Shown here in pieces: positions 20,301 through 30,100 of a stretch of 64,000 nucleotides of DNA (the first letter of the stretch is position 1; every line of letters begins with the position of its first letter). The notes beneath the pieces are model-generated. The model ran no database searches. It worked only from the letters and a program-made list of their open reading frames with translations, and was not told the origin of the DNA. The position numbers and the translations under genes are program-made. This DNA comes from Pseudofrankia saprophytica (GTDB taxonomy: Bacteria > Actinomycetota > Actinomycetes > Frankiales > Frankiaceae), in NCBI RefSeq assembly GCF_000235425.2, contig NZ_KI912266.1, forward strand, positions 3,856,867 through 3,920,866. The letters are read 5' to 3'.

Positions 20301-23300
20301 GCCCTCGCCCAGGGGTCATGGCTCGACGTCCACCCATGCTTCGGCGTCGGGCACGGGGCACCCGCCGATCTCGACGCCGGCGCACCCCTCGGCGCCAGGC
20401 GGGGCGCACGGCTCGGCGTCAGGCGGGGCGCACGGCTCGGGGGTGGCCGGCGCCGGCCAGGCACCCCGTGGCCCTCAGCGCGAGTTCGGCGACGGGCACA
20501 TCCGTGAGCACCCGGACCCGGGCGGCGGCGCGCCGACGCCCCGTTACCACGACGGCAACGGCCGGCCGATCGGCGGCGTCGACGTCACGCGGGCCGGTGA
20601 CCGGTACCGCGTGATCGACACGACCGACGGCCCTCACCGCGGCGACGTCCGGGTCTACGACCGTGGCGGCAAGCCGCTGTCCGAGCGGGTGAGCTGGCTC
20701 GACCGCCGCGGCCGCCCGGACGGCACCCGGTTCGAGATCGACCACGCCGCCGGGACCTGGCGTCGGGTCGACCGGCACGGCGTTCAACTGTCCGGGCCGA
20801 GCGGCAAGGTCGCCTACGGCGCGCAGGGTGTGATCGCGCGCGGCCGGGCCGGGGAGCTCGTCCTCGCCGGAGCGGATGGGACGACGTTCTACATCCGTGC
20901 GACGCTGCCCGCCGAGGGGCGGCTCGGTGACCGGTACCTCGAGCTGTTCGCCGAACGCGGCGGCCACGTCGGCGACGTGGCCGGACGGCTGCACTGGCTT
21001 CAGTGGGACCGGCTCGGTGACGGCCTGCTCGGCGACCTGGCCGGCCGGGGCCTGCGCCGGTTCGACGAGATCGACGGCATGTGGTGGGACCTCGGCGCGT
21101 TCGGCCGCAAAGAGCGCGAATACCTGCACATGTCCGACGGCGGCATCGTGCGCGCCGACCGGCACCCTGACGGGGGCTGGCGCTGGCGCCGCTACGACAG
21201 CACCGGCAACGAGGTGCTCGCGGGACGGCGGGTCCGGCACTGGCACGGGCGACTGGGCGACTGGGTCGACTACACGGACGGGACCGACCAGGTCGCGCAG
21301 CGGTACCGCTACTTCATGCACCGGACCCGCGACGCCTTCCACTACGTCGAGCATCACCTGGACGACTCCGGCCAGCTGCGCGACACGTTCACCCAGTTCT
21401 CCCCGCAGAGCAAGGAGACCGCCTCCCTCGAACGGCTGGCGGGCGGCAACGGCCTTCATCTCACCCGCTTCACCGAGCAGCGCCCGCCGCACCAGCTGTG
21501 GAAGACGCCGGAGAGCCTCGGCGGGCCGGGCGGCAGGACCGTCTCGCGGCTCGCCCGGTTCGGCCACTACGGCACGGTCGACTTCCCGAACACCGGCTTC
21601 CTGCGTGGGGACAGCCGTTTCCAGGTGTATCGCTGGACGGAGCGGCTGCCGGACGGCGAACACCTCGTCGTCGACGAGCGCGCCGCCACCGGCGTGCGCA
21701 CCGTCCGGCCGGACGGGTCGTTCTCGGACTACACCGTCGACGGCTACCTGGTCCGCGGCACCCTCAAGCTGGACAACGGCCACACGGTGGAGATCGGCCG
21801 CCGTGCCGACGGCACCTGGGAGTCCGTCTCCGGCGGCGTCCCCGGCGAGGGCGGCCGCACGCTGAGCTGGCGCCAGCTCGACGGGAAGCGGAACGTCGTG
21901 GCGACCGGCGAGCGGCACTTCGCCGAGAAGGGCCATCACTGGGTCGACACGATGACCGAGCGCGCCCCGGGCGGCGACCGCACGGTCGTCGTCCGCCACA
22001 CCGTTGCCGACAACGGTGACGTCGTCACCTACGCCCCCGGCGGCCGGCCCGTCCACGATCCGTCGCGTCTCGTGGACGGGCGGCCCCTCCCGCGCGACCC
22101 CGACGCGGTCTCGGTCACCCACGACACGATGGGCCAGGTCGTGGCCCGGTCCGACGCCTGGCCGAGCGGCGGCGGCCAGGCCGTCGTCGCCGGGCACGGC
22201 GACCCGCGCAAGGCCGACTGGGCCTGGGAGCACGCCGACGGGACGGCGGGGCTACGGGTGAGTGGCCGGGCCGAGCGCTGGACCGGCGCGTGGGACGACT
22301 CCTACCGCGACTTCGTCCGTGGTACCGACGGCGAGCTTCACCTGGTGCGCGACCTGCGCTCGCTCGAGGCGGGCACGACGCTGCGGGCGCAGCGCGACGC
22401 CGCCGGCGGCTGGCACTCGGCGCGCTACGACGCCGACGGGGTCGAGGACGTCACCTCCGTCGGCACCCGTGAGTTCCGCGCGCGGGGCGCCTCCTCGGAC
22501 CCGTCCGGCCGCTGGGTCACCGAGGCGCCGGCGGGCCGCGCCGCGGCGGACTGGCGCGACGTCGACGCGAACGGCCACGTGCTGCGGGAGTCGGCCGGGG
22601 GCCGCGTCCGCGAGTACCGCACGCCCCGACCGCCCGACCTGCCGTCCGGCTGGGGCCAGTGGCGCGAGTTCGACCTCGGCGGGGTGTTCCGCCAGCGGCT
22701 CGAGGTCGCGAACCGGCCGGGGATCTTCCGGGAGACCGAGAACTTCCACCAGCAGTGGCGGGAGACCGACGTCGACGGGAAGCTGCTGCGTCACCGCACG
22801 CTGAGCGGGCGGATCTACGAGCGTGACGCCCTCGGCCGGCGCACGATCACCGGCGGCGAGCGGACGGAGATCGTCGGCCGCGAGATCGACTTCCGCGGCG
22901 CGACCAACGAGTTCCGCGGCGTAAACCGCTACCTGCGGGAGGCCAACCGCCGCCAGTTCCTCGCGACGGACGGGCTCGCCGGCGAGTTCATCTCGGTCCC
23001 GCGGCGGGTCTGGACGAAGCTGTCGCTCGACTGGGCGCAGGAGTTCACCATCGACCTCGCGGCCCGCACCCTCTCCCAGGAGATCTACTTCCAGGCCACC
23101 GAGCACCGGAACCTGACCATGGAGGAGTTCCTGCGCGGCGGCGTGCTGGGCGCGTTCATCAACAGCGTGCTCAAGGGCGGGGTGTCAGCGCTGCACGAGC
23201 CCGGCCCGCTCAAGGGATACCGCGATGGCCTCGCCAACGTCGACGGCGGCAAGCACTACACCCGCAACCCGTACAACCAGGACAAGAACTGGTCGAACGA

Positions 23301-23943
23301 GTGGGCGGGCAACGAGAACCCGCCACGCTGGCGCACCATCACCTACGACTACACGACGTCCACACTGCTCGCGAGCCCGGCCATCTCGTTCCTGGCCAAC
23401 ACCGGCGTCGCGTTGGTGACGTCGGACGGCGACTTCGGTCAGTCCCTGCGGGAGGGCGGGGCCTACGCCCTGAGCTCGCTCGCGGTCGGCGGCTCGATCG
23501 GCTTCGTGCGGACCGGCACCCACGCGTACTTCTCCGGCCGGTTCTTCCACCGCGGTGGCCTGGCCGACATCGGCTTCATCTGGGGGGAGCGCACCGTCGA
23601 GCGCCTCGCCGGCCGGTACCTCTACGACCAGTACTTCGCCCCACCCGCCCCGCCCGCCCCGCCCGCGCCGACCCCGACCCCGACCCCGACGTCGAGCCCA
23701 GCCGCGACGCCCACGGTGAGCCCAGCCCCGCCGTCGTCCTCGACGCCCTTGCCGACCCCCACGTCCAGCGCCACCCCTGGGTTCGGCGCCTCCTCGACAG
23801 CACCGTCCTCGCCCGGCGCGACCCCGACGTCGAGCCCCACGTCGGCGCCCCCCGGCCGGCCGCGGCCGGTGATCCGGCCCATCGTGGCCGACTCCGGGGA
23901 CGGGGACCCGCACGTGGAGGCCGCGCTCGCACTACTGGGATGA
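14377..23943 (+). CDS. giant T7SS-associated protein A, with internal duplication
   Basis: A 3188-residue protein. Start: GTG at 14377 with GGGGAG 6 bases upstream, exactly as in its paralogue at 24197. Order: helical T7SS-type N-terminal domain (1-160), hydrophobic segments near 170-225, Ala/Gly-rich linker to about 960, beta module 1 (about 966-1808), seven GPS triplets (1813-1833), a shortened C-terminal-like block (LLATDGLIGDF, about 1850-1900), Pro/His/Ser linker, beta module 2 (about 2067-2838), full C-terminal domain with hydrophobic stretches (about 2855-3088), Pro/Thr/Ser stalk, and tail EAALALLG. Both modules share GVSWLDRRGRPDGT-like, RYLELF/RWLELF, GGIVRAD, GERHFA and QWRETD segments. 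No nuclease, deaminase or protease motif is visible. Expected to be exported or displayed; function unknown. Confidence 0.85.
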   Translation: MGGRPVDWSRLHLEGDPTPGDPDALVGVADFMWKMRRQATTVHEQLTGVVASTGDGVFVGKTADYLRDTVNGAIRNFIAGVHSAFDQAEPAVRGYIRAMRDAQGRADAAHAQAEGLAPDDPALAGLQTDAINAQADLGRAASAAAQTIRTAARAIVSPKTGCEQFWDAFNEVAIVVTLVAIVVGGPLGLLAFALNAVLAVKAVVDYATGKTDGWGLLFGLLMAVAPTTRPLMALKTWKALGAGALDLLKGAGKVAITAWDFSRVMTLSLVMGRTWDVVAVLGKAADASRVLALRGFVTLVQLPKALMGLRPFERLAGLHPWQSLKSGFANQFLQGKWLRIFTPLEADEIGVYGLRGAFKLSVLGRGLRIPEYLNPAHYVADGIAGGAHALGGLGGHPPSGVYSPSTGPLPFGGHPLFGGHGPVGLSGAGGMDHARFAPGSHAFGSTSPFGSAGLFGSTSPLGSAGLFGGPGHTLGFEPGLSGLLEPAGASAGFSTSASGLLVPHVGAAGGFMGLVDHTGVPMLAGAGGFAAAGALPAHAGALSAFAPAHMARATGMVDLLGSTRMAGHLGESLAGFRPVEQRAILTGDAPVTVTRGGGDRIAFTFTDAEPATAGAHIADAHTVGADPRLSASGSTPHAEQPLRSSPVDAVDTAASRPAAATGTGPRGSAVSREITMDGAEVRIGPASARDVHGLPGAEGRAVPAGRLDRAHGDPAAARTASAQAPGTPQAGRELAGRGLAEPAAHAPGGSLDEAGSAGASHRVDSASAGQGEAGLDAAVRRPETAGVAARPRGAETGAASGAGASDPARVPVRPEFRAPEAAAAHQRAAAQVTQAHTAFDTALVTGAHDPDALLDALVGRRAAEAHLAQAESDLAALGHGAGTGTGTGDDVARSLTTGDPSPAHAAVHADPPPARAAAHSGDDGAGLRQQPLQQQQAAVDGAPPPGGGESIPRGHADLGLPPDDFAIVRDHDGYRVTDISGGPHDGDYRVHGPDGGLARERVSWLDRRGRPDGTWFDIDHQAGRWTRLDAHGDQLAGEGGRAAYGSQGFVDRGRQGELILRGDGDADRTVFYVRASLPDRWEGEVAHSRWLELFGERGGRLGDVSGRQHWLEWERAGDLQRIAPERLPGAERRLDELLRTGDLQQIRESMRPEDLVRPGGLARPGELYYGELGGRLVDRGMRVDGNIDGMWSDVDGLGRKVRTYAETHDGGIVRADSGLRDHWYTHRHWFWTRYQDGIEVMDGRRYWSRGGWADRHADSEAFAQRYFGWANRPRNAFHYLERDLTIDHSVYSLARDHRVGDAYTQYSARGSMTERLEHVAGGNELEIRHAADWRPPSRHGTTPEQLERQAGRFVARATGGIRHEAVDFPSAAWLRGDGRLQVFRWTERPAGGEPLASGARVVGPDGSFSDFAGGHLVRGTFRLDDGHVLEVGREVDGRWASVLDGRPGDGGRAPLRWRELDGPTEVATGERHFAADGRHWVDTATEPGPGGGERTVVVRHTANDNGDVVTYAPGDRPRYEPPATGTHHTGPHPQDAHAVSVTRDPMGRVVARTDHWAVDDGLSMVRGHGEPRGGDWVWEADGATGPRVSGRGERWTGSWDESYRDYVAGADGELHLVRDLRSLENGSTLRAYRDAEGTWRSGRFGADGVAEPGELATRQWKRPGDGHAPGDHWAPDAPPGRAAADWRDVAATEDGLVVVRESTDGRILEYSWLEREKLDDLLDPGAERVVERGLPRPVDAPPGWGEWREHDLGTVLRERRETEPGIFRETEHGHGQWRETDPDGRLLRYRSMSGRIWDRDPFGRSRIVGREPGPSGPSGPSGPSGPSGPSGPSGGFPGRGPSPRGMSRGQLLATDGLIGDFVPASTRVERMQAARDWAHEFFPRLEALGGDAGAVQLDALFDLRDGLFDLRDALLRRRAAALGQPRAPHLDPAARPEPLRHLAPEPATHGSVPGEAHGPAPAGGHGSVSVQEHSRPSPRGHGSTSTHASASGTGHPPISTPAHPSAPGGAHGSASGGAHGSGVAGAGQAPRGPQREFGDGHIREHPDPGGGAPTPRYHDGNGRPIGGVDVTRAGDRYRVIDTTDGPHRGDVRVYDRGGKPLSERVSWLDRRGRPDGTRFEIDHAAGTWRRVDRHGVQLSGPSGKVAYGAQGVIARGRAGELVLAGADGTTFYIRATLPAEGRLGDRYLELFAERGGHVGDVAGRLHWLQWDRLGDGLLGDLAGRGLRRFDEIDGMWWDLGAFGRKEREYLHMSDGGIVRADRHPDGGWRWRRYDSTGNEVLAGRRVRHWHGRLGDWVDYTDGTDQVAQRYRYFMHRTRDAFHYVEHHLDDSGQLRDTFTQFSPQSKETASLERLAGGNGLHLTRFTEQRPPHQLWKTPESLGGPGGRTVSRLARFGHYGTVDFPNTGFLRGDSRFQVYRWTERLPDGEHLVVDERAATGVRTVRPDGSFSDYTVDGYLVRGTLKLDNGHTVEIGRRADGTWESVSGGVPGEGGRTLSWRQLDGKRNVVATGERHFAEKGHHWVDTMTERAPGGDRTVVVRHTVADNGDVVTYAPGGRPVHDPSRLVDGRPLPRDPDAVSVTHDTMGQVVARSDAWPSGGGQAVVAGHGDPRKADWAWEHADGTAGLRVSGRAERWTGAWDDSYRDFVRGTDGELHLVRDLRSLEAGTTLRAQRDAAGGWHSARYDADGVEDVTSVGTREFRARGASSDPSGRWVTEAPAGRAAADWRDVDANGHVLRESAGGRVREYRTPRPPDLPSGWGQWREFDLGGVFRQRLEVANRPGIFRETENFHQQWRETDVDGKLLRHRTLSGRIYERDALGRRTITGGERTEIVGREIDFRGATNEFRGVNRYLREANRRQFLATDGLAGEFISVPRRVWTKLSLDWAQEFTIDLAARTLSQEIYFQATEHRNLTMEEFLRGGVLGAFINSVLKGGVSALHEPGPLKGYRDGLANVDGGKHYTRNPYNQDKNWSNEWAGNENPPRWRTITYDYTTSTLLASPAISFLANTGVALVTSDGDFGQSLREGGAYALSSLAVGGSIGFVRTGTHAYFSGRFFHRGGLADIGFIWGERTVERLAGRYLYDQYFAPPAPPAPPAPTPTPTPTSSPAATPTVSPAPPSSSTPLPTPTSSATPGFGASSTAPSSPGATPTSSPTSAPPGRPRPVIRPIVADSGDGDPHVEAALALLG
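19813..19875 (+). repeat. seven Gly-Pro-Ser triplets (collagen-like) inside giant protein A
   Basis: Twenty-one codons encode GPS seven times without interruption, directly after beta module 1. Synonymous changes (TCC/TCT, CCG/CCC) show it is not a very recent slippage product. It forms a flexible joint between the first module and the truncated C-terminal-like block. Confidence 0.9.
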
Positions 23944-24047
23944 CCAGGGCGGTACGCACCCTGCTCGCCTGAGCGCCGGTCTGCTCTGGCACGGCCGGGA
24001 TGTGGCGTCGGCCCGCGCGTCCTGTCACTCGTCCGACGCGCTCACGT

Positions 24048-24107
24048 CACCAAAGTGAAACCCGGGCACCAAGGTGAACCCAAGCTGGCCGGCGAATGAA
24101 CCTTGGT
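24048..24107. promoter_or_regulatory. direct and inverted repeats upstream of the second giant gene
   Basis: Two near-copies, CACCAAAGTGAAACCC (24048-24063) and CACCAAGGTGAACCC (24067-24081), repeat with a 19-bp period. ACCAAGGT (24068-24075) also forms an inverted pair with ACCTTGGT (24100-24107). The block includes ATGAACCTTGG, close to the ATGAACCTCGG arm upstream of the first giant gene. The 253-base gap holds no gene. Confidence 0.55.
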
Positions 24108-24196
24108 CTGCTTCGCCACGTTGACCCCAGCGGAACGTCCGGCGACCTCGCGATGAACGCGAGTGGACCGGGCGGCGGTGCGGTGGGGAGGCGTGG

Positions 24197-27100
24197 GTGG
24201 GTGGTCGGCCGACCAACTGGTCGCGGCTCCACTTGGAGGGGGATCCGACGCCGGGTGATCCGGATGCGCTGGTGGGTGTCGCGGATTTCATGGGGAAGAT
24301 GCGTTGGCAGGCGTCGAGGGTTCATGACGAGTTGACCGGGGTGGTCCGCAGTACCGGCGACGGGGCGTTCGTCGGCAAGACCGCGGACTATCTGCGGGAC
24401 ACGGTGAACGGCGCGATCCGCAATTTTATTGCTGGTGTTCACAGTGCGTTCGACCAGGCAGAGCCGGCTGTTCGCGGCTATATCCGGGCGATGCGTGACG
24501 CGCAGGGCCGTGCGGATGCGGCGCATGCGCAGGCGGAGGGGCTGGCGCCGGATGATCCGGCGCTGGCGGGGTTGCGTACGGACGCCATCAACGCGCAGGC
24601 GGATCTGGGTAAGGCCGCGTCCGTGGCGACGAGCGCGATCCGCGAGGCGGCGAGGGCGATTGTTTCGCCGAAGACGGGGTGTCAGCAGTTCTGGGACGCG
24701 TTCAACGAGGTCGCGATCGTGATCACGTTGGTCGCGCTCGTCGTCGGCGGCCCGCTTGGGTTGTTGGCCTTCGCGCTGAACGTGGTGCTCGCGGCGAAGG
24801 CGGTCGTCGACTACGCCAACGGTGACACGAATGGCTGGGGGTTGTTGTTCGGCCTGTTGATGGCGGTGGCGCCGACGACGAAGCCGTTGATGGCGCTGAA
24901 GACCTGGAAGGCCCTCGGTTCGGGGGCGCTGGACCTGCTGAAGGGCGCGGGGAAGGTCGCGATCAGTGCGTGGGACTTCTCCCGGGCGCTGACGCTGCCG
25001 TTCCTGGTCGCCAAGTCGTACGACGTCGTCGCGATCCTCGGGAAGGCCGCCGACGCCGCCCGCGTGCTCGCCCTGCGCGGCTTCGTCACCCTCGTCGAGC
25101 TGCCGAAGACGCTCGGAGCGCTGCACCCCTGGCAGGCGCTGACCGCGCTGCACCCCTGGCAGGGCCTGAAGGCCGGCGCCGCCAGACAGCTCGCCCAGCT
25201 CAAGGCGCTGCACCCCTGGCAGAGCACGAAAGCCGGCTTCGCCAACCAGTTCCACGACCTGAAGTGGCTACGGATCTTCACACCCCTCGAAGCCAACGAG
25301 ATCGGGGCTCTCGGGGTCTGGGGCGCTCACGACCTCGCCATCCTGGGCCGCGGCTTCCAGATCCCGAAGTACCTGGGCCTGGCCGACTATCTCCCCGGCG
25401 CCGCCGCGGCCGCCACCCACACCGGCGCGCACCTCGGCGACGCGCTGCTCGGCATCCACTCCCCGGCCGGCCCGTACCCGGGCGCGGGGATGGAGCACGC
25501 GCTTTCGGCGGCCGGCGGGCACGCGACGGGATCCGGGCTCGGATTCGGATCTGGCCACAACCCGCTCCTCGGCTCGGGCGCGGCGACGCTGCTCGAACCG
25601 GCCGGAGCGTCCGCATCGCTCGCCACGGGTGCGTCCGGTCTGATCCTCCCGCACGGCGCCGCGGCCGCGGCGGGCCAGCTCGCGAGCCCGATGAGCCATG
25701 CCGGCGCGCGGGCGTTCGCCGACACCGGCGCGCTCGCGGCCACGGCGCACCTGGCACCCACGCACGCGGTGGACCTGCTCGGGCAGGCGCACGCCGCGAG
25801 GCGCCTCGGGGAGGCGCTCGCGGATTTCAGACCGGTGGAGCACAAGCTCATCACCAACGCGGAACACGTCACCGCCCTGCGCACCGGCGGCGACACCTTC
25901 GCGATCGACTTCTCCCGCGTCGAGACCGCCGCGCCCGTCACCCGGGCCACCGGCGCCGACACGGCCGTGTCGGCGCCCGGCGCGCGGGCAGCGCTCGATG
26001 CACCCCGCACGGCCCCGCTCGACGCGGCGCCCAGACTGCCGGCCGAGGCTCGCCCCGGCTCGTCAGCGCCGGCCGCCGCGACGGGCCGGGACCTGGTGTT
26101 CGACGGCGCGGAGGTACGGATCGGCTCCGGCGCCACCCACGATCTGGGGGGCCTGCCCGACGACGCCAGCCGAACGGCCACCACGCCAGATCGAGCTCGT
26201 GAGGTTCTCGGCGCGGGCAACGAGACGCCGGCCGGAGCGCGGGGCACGCCGTCGCCGGCCGACGGGGCGCTCGCCGAGCCGGCTCCGCACACGCCGGACA
26301 CCTCCGAACTGCTCGCCGAGACGGGGCCGGCCGGCACCCGGCACCTGGTTGACTCCGCCAGCGCCGGCCACGGTGGGGCCGGTCTGGACGAGGCCGCGCG
26401 CCGCCCGGAGTCCGCCGGCGTCGCCGCCCAGCGCCACGGCGCTCGGCCAGCCGCCACGGCGTCGACCGACGGCGTCGGCGTACCGGTCCGGCCCGAGTTC
26501 CGGCCGCCGGCCGGGGCCGGCACGCCGGAGCGGTCGCTGGTGGGCGCGGGCACGTCGGCTTCCGACGGTCGGGCGGGTTGGCATCAGCAGCCGCATCAGC
26601 AGCACTGGGCGCGGGAGGACACGGGGGCCGGCGGGCGGGGTGAGCCGCTGGACGCGGCGACGGCTCACCAGCGCGCCACCGAGGAGGTGTCACAGGCGCA
26701 CGCCGCCTTCGACTCCGCGTTGCTCGCCGGGGCGCACGACCCGGACGCGATGATCACGGCGCTGGTCGACCGGCACGCGGCCGAGGCACGCCTGGCTCAC
26801 GCCCGAGCCGAGCTGACGACGCCGAGCCCCACCATGGGTGACGAAACGGCACGGGCCCTGACCACCGCGGACGGGCCGCCCGCGCGCGCCGCCGAGGACG
26901 CGCCGGCCGCGCGCACCGACCCGCCCCCGGGAACGACGCAGGGCCCGGCTGGGTCACCCGGCGGCGTCGAGCACACCGCCGTCACGCCACCACCGGCGGG
27001 CGAACGGCCCCAGGCGGGCTCGGGTGGCGGCGGAGAGAAGCCGCCCGGCCAGCCACCGCGTCCGGTGCCCTCCTCGGCGCCGGATCCCTTCGACGGTGTG

Positions 27101-30100
27101 CCCGGTGGTGGCGGTTCGGCCCAGCCACGCCGGCTGGCGGCATCAGTCGGCAGTGACCCGGCGTTCGACGTGTTCCTGCACGCCGATGGCACCGCCCGGG
27201 TCGCCGGCCACCCCCGCCCCTGGGCGGTCACGCACGACGCCGACGGATCGGTGACTCTCACCGTGGGCCGCAACCGGATGAAGCTCGACGCGGACGGCAG
27301 GATCCTGCACGCGAACCTGCGTCACACCCTCGAGAACGGGGACGCCCTCGGCCGCACCCGGATCAGGGCCGACGGGACGACCACCTGGTTCGAGGCGAAC
27401 GGCAAGGCCGTCAGCAGCGATCTGCGCTTCACCCCCCACGGCGACGGCGGGTTCCACCTTCACCGGCCCGACGGCACGCATCTGTCCTTCGACGCCGGCG
27501 GGACGCTCACCGACGCCCGGATCACCCATGCCGCCGCGGACGGGACGCCGCTTGGGCATGTCGAGGTCGCGGCCGACGGTTCCGCGGTCTGGCACCACGC
27601 CGACGGCCAGGTCACCGGCGACCTGCGGCTCACCACCGGCCCGCGCGGTGGCTACCAGCTCGTCTCCGCCGACGGCAGCCACGCGCCGATCGCCCTGACC
27701 ACCTTCAGCCACAGCCTGCCCGTCCCGCGCATGAGCCCGCAGGGGCACTGGACCAACGGCGCCTACACCGTCAGCCCGGCGAAGATGGCGCCGCACCTCG
27801 CCAACGCCCCGGGCCCGGAGCTCAAGAGCCTCTTCCTGCGCCACGTCGACGCCGAGAAGGTCACGCTCGACGCCGCGGCCTACGCGGACGCCGCAGGCCT
27901 GTGGGTCCGTAACAAGGCCCGGGTCCTCATCGAGGGCGGACCCGTTGGCGTCCGCGGCAACACCGGCGAGCTCACCCACTGGGTCCAGGTCACCCGTCAC
28001 GGGCGGATGGTCCACGCCTGGCCCTCCAGGCCGCCGCGCGCGCTCGCGGCCTCGCCGGTGGCCTGGGGTGGCACGGAAGCGCGGTTCCTGGCGGATGGGC
28101 GTCACCTGACGGTCACCGCCACAGCCGACGGCAGGCTCGGGCGGATCATCGATCCGGGAGCCCGTGACGTCTATCGGGGTGCGTTCGAGGAGATCGAGGG
28201 CGATGGCGTCCGCGTCACGGCGCTGACCACGGACGATCTCGCCGCCGTGACCGGTTTCGAGGACGTCGTGCTGTTGGACGGGTCGGGCGCCCGCATCGCG
28301 GACTTCCGGGAGTTCGATGGCGCTGGCCGGCTCACCGGCAGCGGGAAGTTCCTCCAGGACCCTGGCCACCACCTCTACGCCCACCTCACCGTCGACCATG
28401 CCGCCGGCACGGCGACCCTCCGCCACGCGGACGGCACCCTCGAGGAGGGCCTGGCCCACACCGCCGCCGAACGCGGCGGCACGATCACCCGCGCGGACGG
28501 CACCGAATACCGGTACGCCGCGGACGGCACGGTGGCTCACCCGCCGCCCGCGTCCACCAGCCCCAGCCACCCCGCGCCGACCGGCCCCGGCCACCCCGCG
28601 TCCGCCAGTGCCAGCCATCCCGCACCGGCCAGTGCCAGTCACCCCGCGCCCACGAGCCCCAGCCACCCCACGACCGGGGCGCACCCCGCCGCCCCCGCGC
28701 AACCCCCGGGCGGTGGCGCTGGCTGGCACCATCAGCCCCAGCAGCAGCACCTGGCGTCCGCCGGCGGCACGCCGCATACCGGCCACGGGCCTGGCGGCGC
28801 CGGGGGCGGCGCCCACACCGCCCCGCCAGGCTGGCATGCCCAGGCCCAGCCGGGCGGCGGCCGAGAGCTCACCAACGGCGACATGAGGATCGTCCTGCGC
28901 GCCGACGGCCAGCCGGCGAGGCTGGACAACATCCGGCTGGGACCGGCCCACGGGCAGGACAACGGCCTGATGATCCGCGCGGCGCGCAACGCGACGACGG
29001 GTGACCTCGACGTCGAGGTGCTCGCGCGCCTGCGGGGCGGGACCGGGCCCGCGAGGTTCGTCCAGGTCCGCGGGGCCGAGGCGGCATGGGACGGCACCCA
29101 CGTCCGGGTCACGACCACCGCGGGCCGCCACGGGGGCGACTTCCGGCTGTACGACCTGGACGGGACGCTGAGCCGCGAGCGCGTGTCGGCGTTCGCCCGC
29201 GGCGGTGACCGGTCCGGGGCGACGTTCGAGATCGACCACGCCGGGCGGACCTGGGAACGGCGCGAACCGATCCCGGGAGACGCCAGTGGCGCGACCCGGA
29301 TACCCGACTACGGCGGCAGGGGCGAGGTCGTGACCGGCCGGGCCGGCGAGCTGCGGCTGGTCGACCCGCTGGCGCGGCACAGGACGGCCGTCTACGTCCG
29401 CGAGCGGCTCTCGAACGGCAACCTGCTGGAGGTCTTCGGCAGAGCCAGGGGCCGCCACCACTGGATCGAGTGGCGGGACTCCGGGCGGAGCCTCGACCAC
29501 TTCGAGGCCAGGCGCGGCTACCGCACGTACGACGAGATCCCGGACGGCATGTGGTGGGACCATGAGGCGGGCCTGCTCGGGCCGACCGGGCCGCGGGTGC
29601 GCGAGTACCTGAACCTGCCCGACGGCGGCCTGGTGCGCGCCGAGCAGGAGGTGTCCGGCCGGTGGGGCTGGCACCGCTTCGGCACCGACCACAGCCTCGT
29701 GGCGGAAGGTGAGCGGGTCCGGTACGGCCGTGGCTGGGTGGACCGGGCTACGACGGGCGAGGTCGCGCAGCGGTACTACCCTGCCGTGTTCGGGAAAGGC
29801 CATTTCCCCTTCGTCGGCCTGCACCGCCCACGCGACGCGTTCGACTACCTGGTCCACGAGCTGGACACCGCCGGCCGGCCGACCGAACGCTTCGCGCAGT
29901 TCTCCCCGCAGAGCGAGCTGACCCGCGCCAGCGAGGCGATGAGCGGCGGCCACGCGCTGGACCTGCAGCGGTACGCCGAGTTGCGCCCGCCGCGACAGGT
30001 CTGGACGGCCAGGCAGGACCTTGGCGCGGTCGGCCCGTCGGGCGAACCTGGCTGGTGGCGGGTTCGTCGGGATATCGGCGACGTCGACTTCCCCAGGCCG

